Shown here: in pieces, positions 1-8,231 of the stretch
How positions within the stretch are numbered: the stretch's first letter is position 1
Layout: each line of letters begins with the position of its first letter
Source: Thermoanaerobaculia bacterium
GTDB lineage: Bacteria; Acidobacteriota; Thermoanaerobaculia; Multivoradales; Multivoraceae
Length of the DNA stretch: 64,000 nt
Direction of reading: 5' to 3'
Assembly: GCA_022823665.1 (NCBI GenBank)
Contig: JAJEHN010000020.1
Coordinates: 1-64,000, forward strand
Notes under the pieces: generated by a model
What the model was told of the DNA's origin: nothing
The model's database searches: none
Seen by the model: only the letters and a program-made list of their open reading frames with translations
Program-made: the position numbers and the translations under genes

Positions 1-1362
1 CGTCTCGTCGATCAGTCCCATCATCGTCGGATAGGTGCAGACGTAGACCCGGCCCGCCTTGTCCTTCTCGGTGACCAGATTCACCGGGCTCGACTCCGGC
101 ACGTGAGCCTTGAACGCCCCCACCGCCTGGTTCACCAGCGAAATCCGGTCCGCCAGAAACAGCGCGCGCTTCACCCAGCCCGCCCGCTGCAGCAGGTCGA
201 CCAGCGCGATCGCCGCGCGGGTCTTGCCGCTGCCGGTCGCCATCACCAGCAGCGCCTTGCGCCGCGCCTGTCCGAAATGCTCGCCGATGCTCCCGATGGC
301 CCGCTTCTGGTAGTACCGATCGACGATGGCGTTCTTTACCCGCGTCACATCCAGCGGCTCGCGGTGTGTTCGGCGATGGAGCAGTGACGCCAGCTCGTCC
401 TTCTTGTAGAAGCCGGCGACGGCCCGCGGCGCGTAGGCCTGGTCGTCCCACAGGTAGGTCTCGTACCCGTTCGTGTAGAAGATGATCGGGCGCTGGCCGT
501 GCATGGCCTCCAGGCAGTCCGCGTAGAGCTTGGCCTGCTGTCGACCCTTCACCGGATCGACGGTGGTCCTCTTCGCCTCCACCACCGCCAGCGGCTTGCC
601 GTCATCCCCCCACAGGACGTAGTCGGCGTAACCGAGCCCCGAAGTGTTCGGCATGCCCGTGACTTCGTACTCGCGGTCGTGCTCCCGGTCGAGCGGCCAG
701 CCGGCACGCTGCAGGGCCAGGTCGATGATCAGTCTGCGGGTCGTGCTCTCGTTCCAGTCACGGGTCTCGGGGACGGTCTCGTTCTCCGCCTTGATGGCGG
801 CGAGCCGTTCACGCAACACCTCCAACTCACCTTCGATCTCCTTGCGCGCGTCGTCGGCTGCGTCCAGTTGGCGCTTGAGGGTGTTTAGCTCTTCGACGCT
901 TGCCGGCGCGACGCCCGATTCCAGTGCGGGAACAAGGGACTCGTCGAAGGTCTTCCCGTGCAGGTTCTCCGCCCCCTTTCGCAGATAGGTGCGACCCGCC
1001 CAGTAGAGGACGTGCGCCAGCTCCCGCACGACGTTCAACGCCTGCTCCGGCGCTGGTGTCCTGTTGCCGTGCACCGCCACGTTGCCCGCCTGCCGGATGT
1101 ACTCCGCCTTCCGCCAGACGACCTCAGGCACGATCGCACGGAAGGCGGGCTCGCCGAGGTACGCGTCCAGGTTCGTGACCTTCGGAGGGCTCAGGGTCTT
1201 CTCGACCCTGAAGACACGTTTAACCAGGCGCTCCAGCGCATGGCGCGCATGGAAGCAAGAGGCCCGGGGGTCGCCGTGGACGTGGTGCTCCGCATAGCTC
1301 GCGCTTTCCGCTACGTGGGGAAACTCCTGCTTCAGGAACGCGAAGTTGGCGGAGACCTCCAT
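1..1362 (-). CDS. hsdR: Type I restriction enzyme R (HsdR) subunit, 3' part cut by window edge
   Basis: About 454 N-terminal residues are visible; the frame is open to the window edge. HsdR is the ATP-driven translocase and nuclease of a type I restriction complex, acting in the cytoplasm with HsdM and HsdS. The first ~130 residues resemble the DUF4145-type N-terminus seen in many HsdR proteins. A coiled stretch (about 158-195) follows. The nuclease core shows D247 and the E262-A-K264 triplet of the PD-(D/E)xK fold. The helicase Walker A, ATGSGKT, lies at 375-381. ATG at 1362 is 6 bp after the hsdS stop, so this is the last gene of the operon. The seen part is intact; whether the remaining ~400-600 residues are intact cannot be told. 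Confidence 0.93.
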   Translation of the reverse strand, partial: MEVSANFAFLKQEFPHVAESASYAEHHVHGDPRASCFHARHALERLVKRVFRVEKTLSPPKVTNLDAYLGEPAFRAIVPEVVWRKAEYIRQAGNVAVHGNRTPAPEQALNVVRELAHVLYWAGRTYLRKGAENLHGKTFDESLVPALESGVAPASVEELNTLKRQLDAADDARKEIEGELEVLRERLAAIKAENETVPETRDWNESTTRRLIIDLALQRAGWPLDREHDREYEVTGMPNTSGLGYADYVLWGDDGKPLAVVEAKRTTVDPVKGRQQAKLYADCLEAMHGQRPIIFYTNGYETYLWDDQAYAPRAVAGFYKKDELASLLHRRTHREPLDVTRVKNAIVDRYYQKRAIGSIGEHFGQARRKALLVMATGSGKTRAAIALVDLLQRAGWVKRALFLADRISLVNQAVGAFKAHVPESSPVNLVTEKDKAGRVYVCTYPTMMGLIDET

Positions 1363-1368
1363 GGCGGT

Positions 1369-2541
1369 TCAGAGGTCTCCCCGGAAGGCGCGGGATTGCA
1401 GGGAGGCGAAGAGCGTGTCGAGTTCGGCCAAGTGTGCACGCTGGGAGGCCGCCTGTTCTTCTACCGATTCAGCGATACGTGAGAATCGAAGCTGTATGTC
1501 TCTGGGCGGAACCGGAAACACAACGGATGAAATGAGCCGCTGGTTTATCTTGTGTGTGCCGTTCGTGGTACGTGCTCCACGTTCAATCTGGCTCCGCACT
1601 CGCCAGCTACGCCAGACGTTCTCAAGGTAAGCGGACCGTATGGCGTCGCTATCCACTACTACACTGATCATCGTATCAGGGAAGCACACTCTAGGTGATG
1701 ACCGGTCTGGGTACGCGCCAGCACCGACCAATTGCTTGTTGCCGTTTCCACGGCAGATCAGAAACGTGTCCGTGCGTACCATCTGCGAAGGAGGGGGCTG
1801 CTTGTCGAAATGGGCGTTCTTCCTTGCAGCAAAGTCGAACCGACCGCGAGTGATCGCTGACAGAGTGAGAACCTCGCCGTCAAATGTTCCTTTAGTTGAA
1901 GGCGAGAGGCCGTTGCGAAAACCACTCTGAGCCAGGTTTCCCAGAGATCGTTCTTGCCACCCCATCGGATTGGTGACGGGGTCGCCGAACATGTCGAGGA
2001 AGGTGGATTGGAGGAGGGTGTCGAGCTGGGCGAGGGCCTCACGGCGTTTGGCCCGCAAGGCATCCACCGCATCCAGTATTCTCGCAATCCGCTTCTGCTC
2101 GGGGAGAGGCGGCAGAGGGATTTGGATCTTGAACACCTCGGCCGGTCTGGCCCTGAGCAGCGACCCACCAACGCCCGACACTGTCCGCATGAAAGCCGAG
2201 TGAAAAACGTCGCCGACCAAGACCCACCGCAAGTACTTCGGCCAAATGCGCTCGTCTCGGAAAACTATCCATTCGCCCGATGCGATCTGACGATGTCCAT
2301 CGGATGGCCCAACAACCCACGCTCGACGGATATGCGGAACGATGCGCGAGATCATCACGTCGTTCGGCTGGACAGCCTTCTTTGACGAGCCAATTGCAGA
2401 TCCAGTAACTACCTCTGGCGCACCGGTATCGAACGCGGAGATGCTATAAAGCTCAAACACCTCGCCCTGGTGCTTCTTGGGATCGACGGACCCACCCCTG
2501 CGAAGAGCAATGTCTCCCATTGAGATCAAGTTCCACTTCAT
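1369..2541 (-). CDS. hsdS: Type I restriction-modification specificity (HsdS) subunit
   Basis: 390 residues, normal HsdS length. HsdS recognises the bipartite DNA target and bridges HsdM and HsdR. The protein shows the expected two-fold layout: a first target recognition domain (about 1-140), a central conserved region with PLPEQKRIARILD at 144-156 and a helical spacer to about 185, a second target recognition domain from about 195, and a C-terminal helical repeat ending in an AELDTLFASLQSRAF-type segment. The ATG overlaps the hsdM stop by 4 bp (ATGA), indicating coupled translation. No inverted copy of a recognition domain is present nearby, so phase variation by inversion is not indicated. 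The target sequence cannot be inferred. Confidence 0.93.
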   Translation of the reverse strand: MKWNLISMGDIALRRGGSVDPKKHQGEVFELYSISAFDTGAPEVVTGSAIGSSKKAVQPNDVMISRIVPHIRRAWVVGPSDGHRQIASGEWIVFRDERIWPKYLRWVLVGDVFHSAFMRTVSGVGGSLLRARPAEVFKIQIPLPPLPEQKRIARILDAVDALRAKRREALAQLDTLLQSTFLDMFGDPVTNPMGWQERSLGNLAQSGFRNGLSPSTKGTFDGEVLTLSAITRGRFDFAARKNAHFDKQPPPSQMVRTDTFLICRGNGNKQLVGAGAYPDRSSPRVCFPDTMISVVVDSDAIRSAYLENVWRSWRVRSQIERGARTTNGTHKINQRLISSVVFPVPPRDIQLRFSRIAESVEEQAASQRAHLAELDTLFASLQSRAFRGDL

Positions 2542-4028
2542 CCCAACAGCCCCTCTAACTTCTCGCGCCCCCTCACGATTTCGGCTTCCAGTTCCGCGAG
2601 CCGCCCCAGGATGACATTTGGTGGGTCGTACTCCACCGCCTCATACTCCACTTCCTTGTAGCGGTTGATTGCGAGGTCGTAGTCGTTGTCCGCGATCTCC
2701 ACCTTGGGCACGAAGAAACTCTGGTCCGTCCGTACCCGCTTGCGCTCCACCTCGCCGTTGCGCCAGCGGGCGAGGATGTCGGCAAGGTCGCTGTTGTCGG
2801 GTTGCGGCGTGCGCTTGTCGTCCAGCGAGTAGCCGTCTGCCTGCATGTCGTAGAACCAGACGTCGTCCGTGCCTCCGGAGTTGGTCTTGGTGAAGAGCAG
2901 GATGGCGGTGGAGACCCCGGCGTAGGGTTTGAAGACGCCGGAGGGCATGGAGACGATGCCGTCGAGCTTCTGCTCCTCGACCAGGATCCTGCGCAGGGTC
3001 CTGTGCGCCTTGCTCGACCCGAAGAGTACGCCGTCGGGCACGATGACGGCGGCGCGGCCGCCGGTCTGGAGCAGGCGCAGGAACAGGGCAAGGAACAGCA
3101 GCTCGGTCTTCTTCGTCTTGACGACCTGCTGCAAGTCCTTGGCAGTGGACTCGTAGTCGAGACTGCCCGCAAACGGTGGGTTGGCGAGGACGAGGGAGTA
3201 CCGCTCGGCGTCGTCCCCGGCTGCCGGCACATCGGTCTGGGCCAGCGAGTCCCTGTAGCGGATGTCCGGATTCTCGATGCCGTGCAGCAGCATGTTCATG
3301 CTGCCGATGCGGAGCATGGTGGTGTCGAAGTCGTAGCCGTGAAAGGTCCCCTCGTTGAACCGGCGGCGGGCCTGGGCGTCGTTGTAGATTCGGTCACCGT
3401 GGTGCTCGACGAGATGCTCTGAGGCCGCGACGAGGAAACCGGCGGTACCGCACGCCGGATCGCAGATGACGTCGTTCGGCGTGGGCGCGGTCATGTCCAC
3501 CATCAGCTTGATGATGTGGCGCGGCGTGCGGAACTGCCCGTTCTGCCCGGCGGTGGCGATCTTGCCGAGCATGTACTCGTAGAGATCACCCTTGGTGTCG
3601 CGGTCGGCCATGTCGATGGCGTCGAGCTGGTCGACCACGCTGGCCAGCACCCGGGCCGTGGGCATCATGAAGAGGGCGTCTTTCATGTGATGGGTGTAGG
3701 TGGATCCCTCGTCCGAGCCCTTCGTTTGGCCCATCGACTTGATGAAAGGGAACACCTCGTCGCGCACCGTCTCGAACATCTGCTCCGGCGCAAGCTCCTT
3801 GAAACGCGACCAGCGCAGAGCGTCCTGATCGGCGGCGAACACCGGCTCCTCGATCGGCTTTCCGGTGCGGGCGGCCTTGTGCTCCTTGCGCGTGTGCAGC
3901 TCGTCCAGCCCCTTAACAAAGAGCAGGTAGGTGAGCTGCTCGATGACCGAGAGCGGGTTCGAGATGCCGCCGGACCACATGGTGTTCCAGATTGCGTCGA
4001 CTTTGGACTTCAGCTCGCCGGTGATCAT
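2538..4028 (-). CDS. hsdM: Type I restriction-modification DNA methyltransferase (HsdM) subunit
   Basis: 496 residues from ATG 4028; an upstream extension of the open frame to 4355 is rejected because homology-like sequence starts at MITGELKSKVDAIWNTMW and a GGAG Shine-Dalgarno lies 8 nt before this ATG. The enzyme transfers methyl from SAM to adenine N6 in the HsdS-specified target. An N-terminal helical HsdM_N region (1-~130) is followed by the N6-adenine methylase domain, with SAM motif I DPACGTAG at 190-197 and catalytic motif IV NPPF at 283-286. First gene of the hsdM-hsdS-hsdR operon. All key motifs are intact, so modification activity is likely. Confidence 0.95.
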   Translation of the reverse strand: MITGELKSKVDAIWNTMWSGGISNPLSVIEQLTYLLFVKGLDELHTRKEHKAARTGKPIEEPVFAADQDALRWSRFKELAPEQMFETVRDEVFPFIKSMGQTKGSDEGSTYTHHMKDALFMMPTARVLASVVDQLDAIDMADRDTKGDLYEYMLGKIATAGQNGQFRTPRHIIKLMVDMTAPTPNDVICDPACGTAGFLVAASEHLVEHHGDRIYNDAQARRRFNEGTFHGYDFDTTMLRIGSMNMLLHGIENPDIRYRDSLAQTDVPAAGDDAERYSLVLANPPFAGSLDYESTAKDLQQVVKTKKTELLFLALFLRLLQTGGRAAVIVPDGVLFGSSKAHRTLRRILVEEQKLDGIVSMPSGVFKPYAGVSTAILLFTKTNSGGTDDVWFYDMQADGYSLDDKRTPQPDNSDLADILARWRNGEVERKRVRTDQSFFVPKVEIADNDYDLAINRYKEVEYEAVEYDPPNVILGRLAELEAEIVRGREKLEGLLG

Positions 4029-4504
4029 GTTTCGTTTCCGCTCCCGCTGGCTCGCCGCTCGCTGCCTCAAGCGGCAGCAGGCGTGAGCGCCAGTCATCTG
4101 GCGTTGGTGGTCCGACCGAGGTATGGCTCGTTGATGCTCGCAGTGTACGGCAGCAGCTTCAAGCAGGCTCTGTTGCCTGTGGAAGGCCGCGTGCGCTGCT
4201 TCCGCATCGTCGCCAGGCCCTCGGGGGAAGAGCCTCAGATCGCAGCGAGGCAGCGGTACGCGGTTGCGCTGGTTGTGGCCTCGCGGCGCGCCCGTGCTCT
4301 CTCGAAGAGTGCGGCGCCTAAGCCGGGCCGCCCGGGACCTCCATGAGGGGGCCATCGTGAGCTTGCTGGTAGCGTCGAACTCGCTACTGGGATCCTTACG
4401 GCCAAGGGCTGGGGAGGGCTGTGGCGAAGGCTGCGAAGGACGGCGAAGCGAGGTTCAGTGAGACTCGACGGGCAGCAACCATCCGACCTGGAGCAGGGCG
4501 CGAC
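4029..4504. other. 476-bp intergenic region between hsdM and the VOC gene
   Basis: Divergent intergenic region that must hold the hsd operon promoter and that of the VOC gene. A small hairpin (GCTGCC at 4061-4066, GGCAGC at 4073-4078) lies just upstream of the hsdM Shine-Dalgarno. Open frames run through on both strands but their translations are arginine-rich, match nothing I recognise and look like high-GC shadow frames. No tRNA, terminator or mobile-element end was recognised. Confidence 0.5.
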
Positions 4505-5032
4505 GTGAGCGACGGGCCGGCCGAACGGGTGAGGGAGACCGTCGGCGTCAACGGGATCGCGCACATCCAGTTGACGGTCCGGGATCCGGAGCGGTGCCTG
4601 CCGTTCTGGGAGAGGCTCTGCAACTTCCTGGAGATGAAGACCCTGATCCGCGGTGAGGACGTGCTTTACTGCATCGGCAGCCGGACCGGCATCCTGGTCC
4701 GCGCCGCTCCGCCGGACAAGCGCGACCGGCCCTTCGACCAGCACCGACCCGGGCTCCACCATCTCTGTTTCCGGGCCCGGAGCCGCGAGGATGTCGACTC
4801 GATCCATCGGTTCATCGAAGCCGAACTGGACGCGAAGATCATCCACGGTCCCGAGGAGGGCGATCGCTTCGCGCCGGGCTACTACTCGATCCTGGTCGAG
4901 GACCCGGACGGCATCCGGGTCGAAGTGAATCACGTGCCCGGGAAGGGGCACTTCGGCGAAGGCGGCCGTCTGGGGCCGGGTGGAACGGGGCCGGCCGCGA
5001 CGTATGGCGACCACGGGCTGGGGGACGGCTAG
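4505..5032 (+). CDS. VOC (glyoxalase/dioxygenase fold) family protein
   Basis: 175 residues from GTG 4505, chosen because a GGAG lies just upstream and because the conserved fold starts soon after; an in-frame ATG at 4421 would add an unrelated basic tail. The vicinal-oxygen-chelate pattern is visible: a first beta-alpha-beta module beginning GIAHIQLTVRDPERCLPFW, and a second with GLHHLCFRARS and the closing DPDGIRVEVNHV. These motifs supply the usual histidine and glutamate metal ligands. Family members are glyoxalases, extradiol dioxygenases or resistance proteins; the substrate cannot be assigned. Possible start ambiguity of about 28 codons. It is convergent with the beta-propeller lipoprotein gene, with a double-hairpin element between. 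Confidence 0.82.
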   Translation: MSDGPAERVRETVGVNGIAHIQLTVRDPERCLPFWERLCNFLEMKTLIRGEDVLYCIGSRTGILVRAAPPDKRDRPFDQHRPGLHHLCFRARSREDVDSIHRFIEAELDAKIIHGPEEGDRFAPGYYSILVEDPDGIRVEVNHVPGKGHFGEGGRLGPGGTGPAATYGDHGLGDG

Positions 5033-5076
5033 GAGGTCGGAGGATGTGGTCGCCGCTTCGCGGCGCGGTTTCCTGG

Positions 5077-5117
5077 CCGCCTGCGGCGGCAGCGGGTCAG
5101 AAGACCCGCGCACCCAG
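5077..5117 (+). repeat. Double-hairpin intergenic repeat, copy 1
   Basis: 41-nt element: hairpin 1 CCGCCTGCGGCGG (5077-5089), a 2-nt spacer, hairpin 2 GCGGGTC-AGAA-GACCCGC (5092-5109), then GCACCCAG (5110-5117). A 48-bp block containing it (5075-5122) is identical to 11064-11111. It sits between convergent genes, so it may act as a bidirectional terminator, although neither side has a long T-tract. Related copies lie at 11066, 37743 and 46229. Confidence 0.8.
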
Positions 5118-5135
5118 CGGGCACGGCGCGGGCTC

Positions 5136-6782
5136 CTACTCGAGGTCGATGACGTAGACGGTGTTGGCGGCGTCGCCGGCGACCCAGGCGGTGGAACCGT
5201 CGGTGGCGATGCCGTTGAACAGCATCGTGTTCGGGAAGGCGCCGCTGGGCGGAACGTGCAGGTCGAGGCCGTCGGCGACCGTTGTCGCCTCGCCGGTCGA
5301 CGGGTCGATCGCGACCACGCGGCCGGCGCCGGCCTCGACGACGTAGAGCGAACCGTTCGCGGCCGCCAGACCTTCCGGCTGGTCGAGGCCCTCGGCGACC
5401 GTCTCGACGCCGCCGTCGCCGAGGCGGAGCACGGTGCCCGCGAGGTTGTCGCTGACGTACAGCGCACCGTCTGCAGAGGTCAGGCCGGCCGGCCCCGAGA
5501 GACCCTCCGTTAGGACCCGCTTCTCCTCGGGGTTCTCGGGAGAGAAGGCGATTACGTTGCCCGCGCCCCACTGGCTGGCGACGATGTCGCCCTCGAACTG
5601 AATCGCATCGATGGGCGCGGCCAGTTCGCCGAAGATCTCAACCAGGGCGTCGGCGGCCGGGTCCCAGAGGCGCACCGCGTTGTCGAACCAGCTCGACAGG
5701 ATCAGTTTCCCGCCGTCCGCAGCATGGACCGACATCGACGTCCCAATGTCCGAGAAGCCGATCACGTCACGCACGACGCCGAGTTCGTCGCCGGTTGCCG
5801 GATCGAGCTGGCGCAGGGCGAAGAAGTCGGCGACGACGAGCCGGGTCGCGTCGCCGCTGCCGATGAGCGCCAGGCCGCCCGGCATGTTCAGTCCGCCCTC
5901 GAGCACCGTGCGGTTCTCGTCAGGCGACAGGGCCTCGACGATGAAGCCGTCGGCGAAGCTCGAGATGAAGAGGCGGTCTTCCGCGTCGAAGGCGAAGTTG
6001 TCGAGGCCGGGCTGGACGCGGGCCACGACCTCCTTGCCGCCGTCGTCGCCGACCTGTACGACCTCGCCCCGTAGGGAGTCGAGCACGTGGAGCACGCCTT
6101 CGCTGTTGAACTTGACGGCGGCTGGTACCTCGAAGCCGCTGGCGACCGTCTCCAACTCGCCGCTGTCGACGTCGACGCGGACGACCTCGCCGCGGAACCA
6201 GCGCGGACCGTAGAGCCTGCCGTCGGCGGAACCCCAGTCCATGCCGTTCAGGCCGCAGCCGGGTCCGAGATCGTCGCGGATGAGTCGCGGCTCCTGCTCA
6301 CCGGTCGGGTCGAGCTCGAACAGGTTCGTGTCCATGAAGCACTGGGAGACGAACAGCCGGCCATCGTCGGAGAAGGTGATCGGGTTGACTCCGACCCCGG
6401 GCGACGCGACAACGCGCGTCTCGCCTTCCGGCGTGCGCATGCCGACTTCGCCGTTGCTGATGTCGGTCCAGTAGACCGACCCGTCGGGGCCGAAGGCCAG
6501 GTCGTCGGGCGACTTGGAGCCTTCCTCGAGACCCCAGTTGTCCAGGATCTCGCCGCTCTCCGGGTCGATTCGCGCGAGTGCCGGGGTCACGACGGAGGTC
6601 AGGTAGAGGTCGCCGTCCGGCCCGAAGAGAATTCCGTTGATGCCGCGGAAGCTGGCGCTTTCACCGATCGTTCGGACGGCTTCGGCGCCCGTTTCCACCA
6701 CCTCGGCATCGGGCGAAGCGCACCCGGCGATCAGGGTCAGGGCGCAAAGACATGCGGTGCTGAAGGTCAGTCGTAGAGACAT
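5136..6782 (-). CDS. Secreted beta-propeller lipoprotein (SMP-30/NHL-like)
   Basis: 548 residues with a lipoprotein signal peptide (lipobox LIAGC, Cys21). The mature part is built of repeated propeller-blade segments such as GILFGPDGDLYLTS and DLAFGPDGSVYWTD, repeated to the C-terminus with GPAGLTSADGALYVSDN and QPEGLAAANGSLYVV variants. These are typical of SMP-30/gluconolactonase and NHL-repeat propellers. The role may be a periplasmic sugar-lactone hydrolase or a binding scaffold; catalytic residues cannot be verified by eye. ATG 6782 has a GAGGAG Shine-Dalgarno and lies 9 bp after the stop of the upstream Nramp-like gene, so it is the third gene of that operon. Confidence 0.85.
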   Translation of the reverse strand: MSLRLTFSTACLCALTLIAGCASPDAEVVETGAEAVRTIGESASFRGINGILFGPDGDLYLTSVVTPALARIDPESGEILDNWGLEEGSKSPDDLAFGPDGSVYWTDISNGEVGMRTPEGETRVVASPGVGVNPITFSDDGRLFVSQCFMDTNLFELDPTGEQEPRLIRDDLGPGCGLNGMDWGSADGRLYGPRWFRGEVVRVDVDSGELETVASGFEVPAAVKFNSEGVLHVLDSLRGEVVQVGDDGGKEVVARVQPGLDNFAFDAEDRLFISSFADGFIVEALSPDENRTVLEGGLNMPGGLALIGSGDATRLVVADFFALRQLDPATGDELGVVRDVIGFSDIGTSMSVHAADGGKLILSSWFDNAVRLWDPAADALVEIFGELAAPIDAIQFEGDIVASQWGAGNVIAFSPENPEEKRVLTEGLSGPAGLTSADGALYVSDNLAGTVLRLGDGGVETVAEGLDQPEGLAAANGSLYVVEAGAGRVVAIDPSTGEATTVADGLDLHVPPSGAFPNTMLFNGIATDGSTAWVAGDAANTVYVIDLE

Positions 6783-6791
6783 CGTTGCTCC

Positions 6792-8189
6792 TCAGTTGAG
6801 AAGTGGCTCGAGTGCCACGTAGCGGATGACGAGCCCGGCCAGGGCCAGCTCGACCAGGAAGATGGCCCAGATTCCGGCGCGGATCCCCCGGCCCGGACGG
6901 ATCCTGGGATCCATCCGCTTCTTCTGCAGCCAGAGCACGGCGCCGCTCTGAATCGGCAGCAGCATTCCGGCGACCAAGGCGCCGATCGTGATCAGCAGTC
7001 GCGGGTTCTGGATCCACATGTAGACGGCGAAGCAGAAGATCGGGACGACCGTGCAGTAGCCGCGGATCCAGAACCTGCGGGCGGCCAGGTTCTGCCGCTT
7101 CAGGTAGCCCAGCTCCATGATGTAGTCGGGGATGAAGCGGGCCTCGCCGGCGATGAACGAGATCATCGTCGAGAACAGGATGCAGAAGGCGCCGGCGCCG
7201 AACAGCCACAGCGACCAGGGGCCCAGGGTCTGGGTGAACATCCCGGAGAGCACGGAGATCGTCTCCAGGCCGTCGGGCTCCTCGCCGAGTTTCTTCAGCA
7301 CGCCGGCGCCGAGCAGGTAGAAGGGCACCGTCGCGCAGGTCAGGAGGACCAGCGTGACCCAGACGTCCGTCTGCATGACCTTGATCCAGCCCCGGGCGCG
7401 CGCTTCCCAACCCGGCGCGTCGCTCTTGCCGATGAAGTTCGGGTAGCCCTTTTCGACGCACCAGTACTGGTAGGCGGAGGTTTCCGCGGAGTTGACGCCC
7501 GAGTAGCCGTAGACGGCCATGGCGGCGACGATGAACTCGGGCGGGAAGCTGAACGTGAAGCCGGACGCGAGTTCGGCCCGGGTGACGGCGAACTCCGTGC
7601 CCTGCATCAGGATCGCGCAGACGAGCGTGGCGCCGGTGAAGATGATGACCAGCGCAAGCATCACGTTCTCCAGGATCCGGTAGGAGCCCGTGGTCAGGAC
7701 GGTAATGGTGATCACGGCCAGCAGTCCGGCGGCGAGGGTCGACGGCACGGCCGGGACCAGGAGGGTCAGAGCCTGGCCGGCGCCGCCGATGATGCCGCCC
7801 ATACCCAGCAGTGCGGGAACCAGCGCGATCAGGGTGATGGCGACCGCGAAGCTGACGTGGCCGCGGCCGATCCGGATGCGGAAGGGGAGACGGTTCATCG
7901 CCCGCACGTAGGTGTCGCCCGAAACCAGCGTGTAGCGGGCGAGTTCCGCCTGGATCAGGGACTTGATCCAGCAGGAGAGGAGCACCCACCACAGCATGAC
8001 GAAGCCGGCCGCGGCGCCGAGACCCGAGGTGAGAATCATCTCGCCCGAACCGACGATCGCGCCGGAGATGACGACGCTCGGGCCGAGATGGCGAAGCCGC
8101 CTTCTCCAGCTCGTGGGCGGTGGAGCCGCGCCGCCCTCGCGGACGGTGTAGGGATCGCTCTTCTGTTCGACGCAGGTGACTGAGGACAT
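6792..8189 (-). CDS. Nramp-related membrane transporter, paralogue A
   Basis: 465 residues from ATG 8189. A GTG at 8216 would add 9 residues, but the paralogue upstream aligns from this ATG. About 11 hydrophobic segments are visible. The protein fits the Nramp (PF01566) fold, but the TM1 metal-binding DPGN motif of true Mn/Fe Nramp transporters is replaced by GSGE (in SGAIVGSGEMILTSGLG), and the TM6 region reads GVNSAETSAYQYW rather than the usual MPH-type motif. It is therefore an Nramp homologue whose substrate is unclear; it may not move Mn2+ or Fe2+. Middle gene of a three-gene operon; the upstream neighbour is its close paralogue, pointing to tandem duplication. Confidence 0.85.
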   Translation of the reverse strand: MSSVTCVEQKSDPYTVREGGAAPPPTSWRRRLRHLGPSVVISGAIVGSGEMILTSGLGAAAGFVMLWWVLLSCWIKSLIQAELARYTLVSGDTYVRAMNRLPFRIRIGRGHVSFAVAITLIALVPALLGMGGIIGGAGQALTLLVPAVPSTLAAGLLAVITITVLTTGSYRILENVMLALVIIFTGATLVCAILMQGTEFAVTRAELASGFTFSFPPEFIVAAMAVYGYSGVNSAETSAYQYWCVEKGYPNFIGKSDAPGWEARARGWIKVMQTDVWVTLVLLTCATVPFYLLGAGVLKKLGEEPDGLETISVLSGMFTQTLGPWSLWLFGAGAFCILFSTMISFIAGEARFIPDYIMELGYLKRQNLAARRFWIRGYCTVVPIFCFAVYMWIQNPRLLITIGALVAGMLLPIQSGAVLWLQKKRMDPRIRPGRGIRAGIWAIFLVELALAGLVIRYVALEPLLN

Positions 8190-8231
8190 TGGACCTGGTG
8201 TGTCCGCGGTCTGCACTCCCCGGTCGAGAAA

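Noticed and set aside
1369..2541. Phase-variable hsdS by DNA inversion
   Set aside because: No second or partial hsdS and no inverted recognition-domain repeat within the window.
4235..5467. Minus-strand 410-codon frame spanning the VOC gene and the lipoprotein end
   Set aside because: Low-complexity basic sequence opposite a gene with clear VOC motifs.
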